Shown here piece after piece: positions 63,647 through 64,000 of a stretch of 64,000 nt of DNA. The DNA is from Haematococcus lacustris (Eukaryota; Chlorophyta; Chlorophyceae; Chlamydomonadales; Haematococcaceae): positions 1,001,681-1,065,680 of the forward strand of contig JASKMD010000023.1 in assembly GCA_030144725.1 (NCBI GenBank), in the 5' to 3' direction. Under the pieces are notes generated by a model. That model was not told where the DNA came from. It was given only the letters and a program-made list of their open reading frames with translations, and did not search any database. Position 1 is the first letter of the stretch. Every line of letters begins with the position of its first letter. The position numbers and the translations under genes are program-made.

Positions 63647-64000
63647 CTGTTCACCAGGCAGCCAACCATGCTCAGGGTCTATCCAACTTGAGCCAAGGGG
63701 AGTGTGGGTGTAACAGGTGGGCAAAGGTCAGCCCACTGCTCAGCTAGCTGACCAGCATGACAGGTGGTGGGAGCAGGCCGTGCCCCCTCCAGGCGAAAGC
63801 TCCTCCTACTTCACTGCATGCCAGCTCTGTCGGAGAAGTAGTCTACTTCTACTTCTTCTTCTTCTTTTCTTTTTCTCCTTAGCCAGCATAACGGGTTGTC
63901 ACCTCACATGCGAATTAACGCATCGTTTTCCAGCCTGTCTTTGCTCGTGGTGTTAACAATCTTTCGCCAGTCGCGACCCGTGGCAAGGCCATAATTGCCA
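63647..64000. other. Right edge: intron or upstream of pseudouridine synthase, no exon seen
   Basis: Begins at the acceptor CAG of exon 63646. A CTTCTTCTT run at 63843-63870 is the only structure; I saw no further exon of the enzyme. Confidence 0.4.

Overview
The window is nuclear DNA of a eukaryote, most likely a chlamydomonadalean green alga. A Haematococcus-like alga is my best guess, by inference only. The grounds are intron-dense genes (up to about 27 exons) with GT..AG splice sites, plant/algal protein types, GC-rich sequence, no operons, and a very high load of tandem repeats and inverted-repeat transposons. Almost every long open frame in the raw sequence is a translation of a simple repeat. 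I built the gene models below by hand, matching conserved protein blocks and requiring splice phases to agree from exon to exon.

Layout. (1) 1.5-20.8 kb, minus strand: a large DHX29/DExH7-type DEAH-box RNA helicase, followed from its N-terminus through all helicase motifs into the post-helicase region; its last exons are not recognised. One intron carries a decayed pogo/CENP-B-like transposase and others carry long repeat tracts. (2) 20.8-24.4 kb: no gene, but a duplicated repeat family. (3) 24.4-27.1 kb, minus: a complete PP2C phosphatase. (4) 27.5-29.5 kb, minus: a complete 209-residue secretory thioredoxin-fold membrane protein with no cysteine outside its signal peptide. (5) 30.2-35.3 kb: a 5.1 kb hAT-type transposon with matching terminal repeats and an exact 8-bp target duplication, holding a minisatellite, a nested inverted-repeat element and an unrecognised ORF. 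(6) 36.3-40.3 kb, plus: a complete galactokinase-like GHMP kinase. (7) 41.1-42.9 kb: an element with 26-bp perfect terminal inverted repeats. (8) 43.6-58.9 kb, plus: a complete 17-exon gene for a 1,660-residue voltage-sensor/cyclic-nucleotide-binding ion channel with a long repeat-bearing C-terminal tail; an intron near its 3' end holds about 104 CTG units. (9) 60.0-60.7 kb: a non-autonomous hAT element with a perfect 8-bp target duplication. (10) 60.96-63.65 kb, minus: an RluA-type pseudouridine synthase that runs off the right edge.

The genes do not form a pathway; they are unrelated neighbours. The most unusual items are the channel (GNNQ where potassium channels have GYGD, and a repeated GPACL motif in the tail), the cysteine-free thioredoxin-fold protein, and the composite hAT element. 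Gene functions are by family recognition; I could run no database search.
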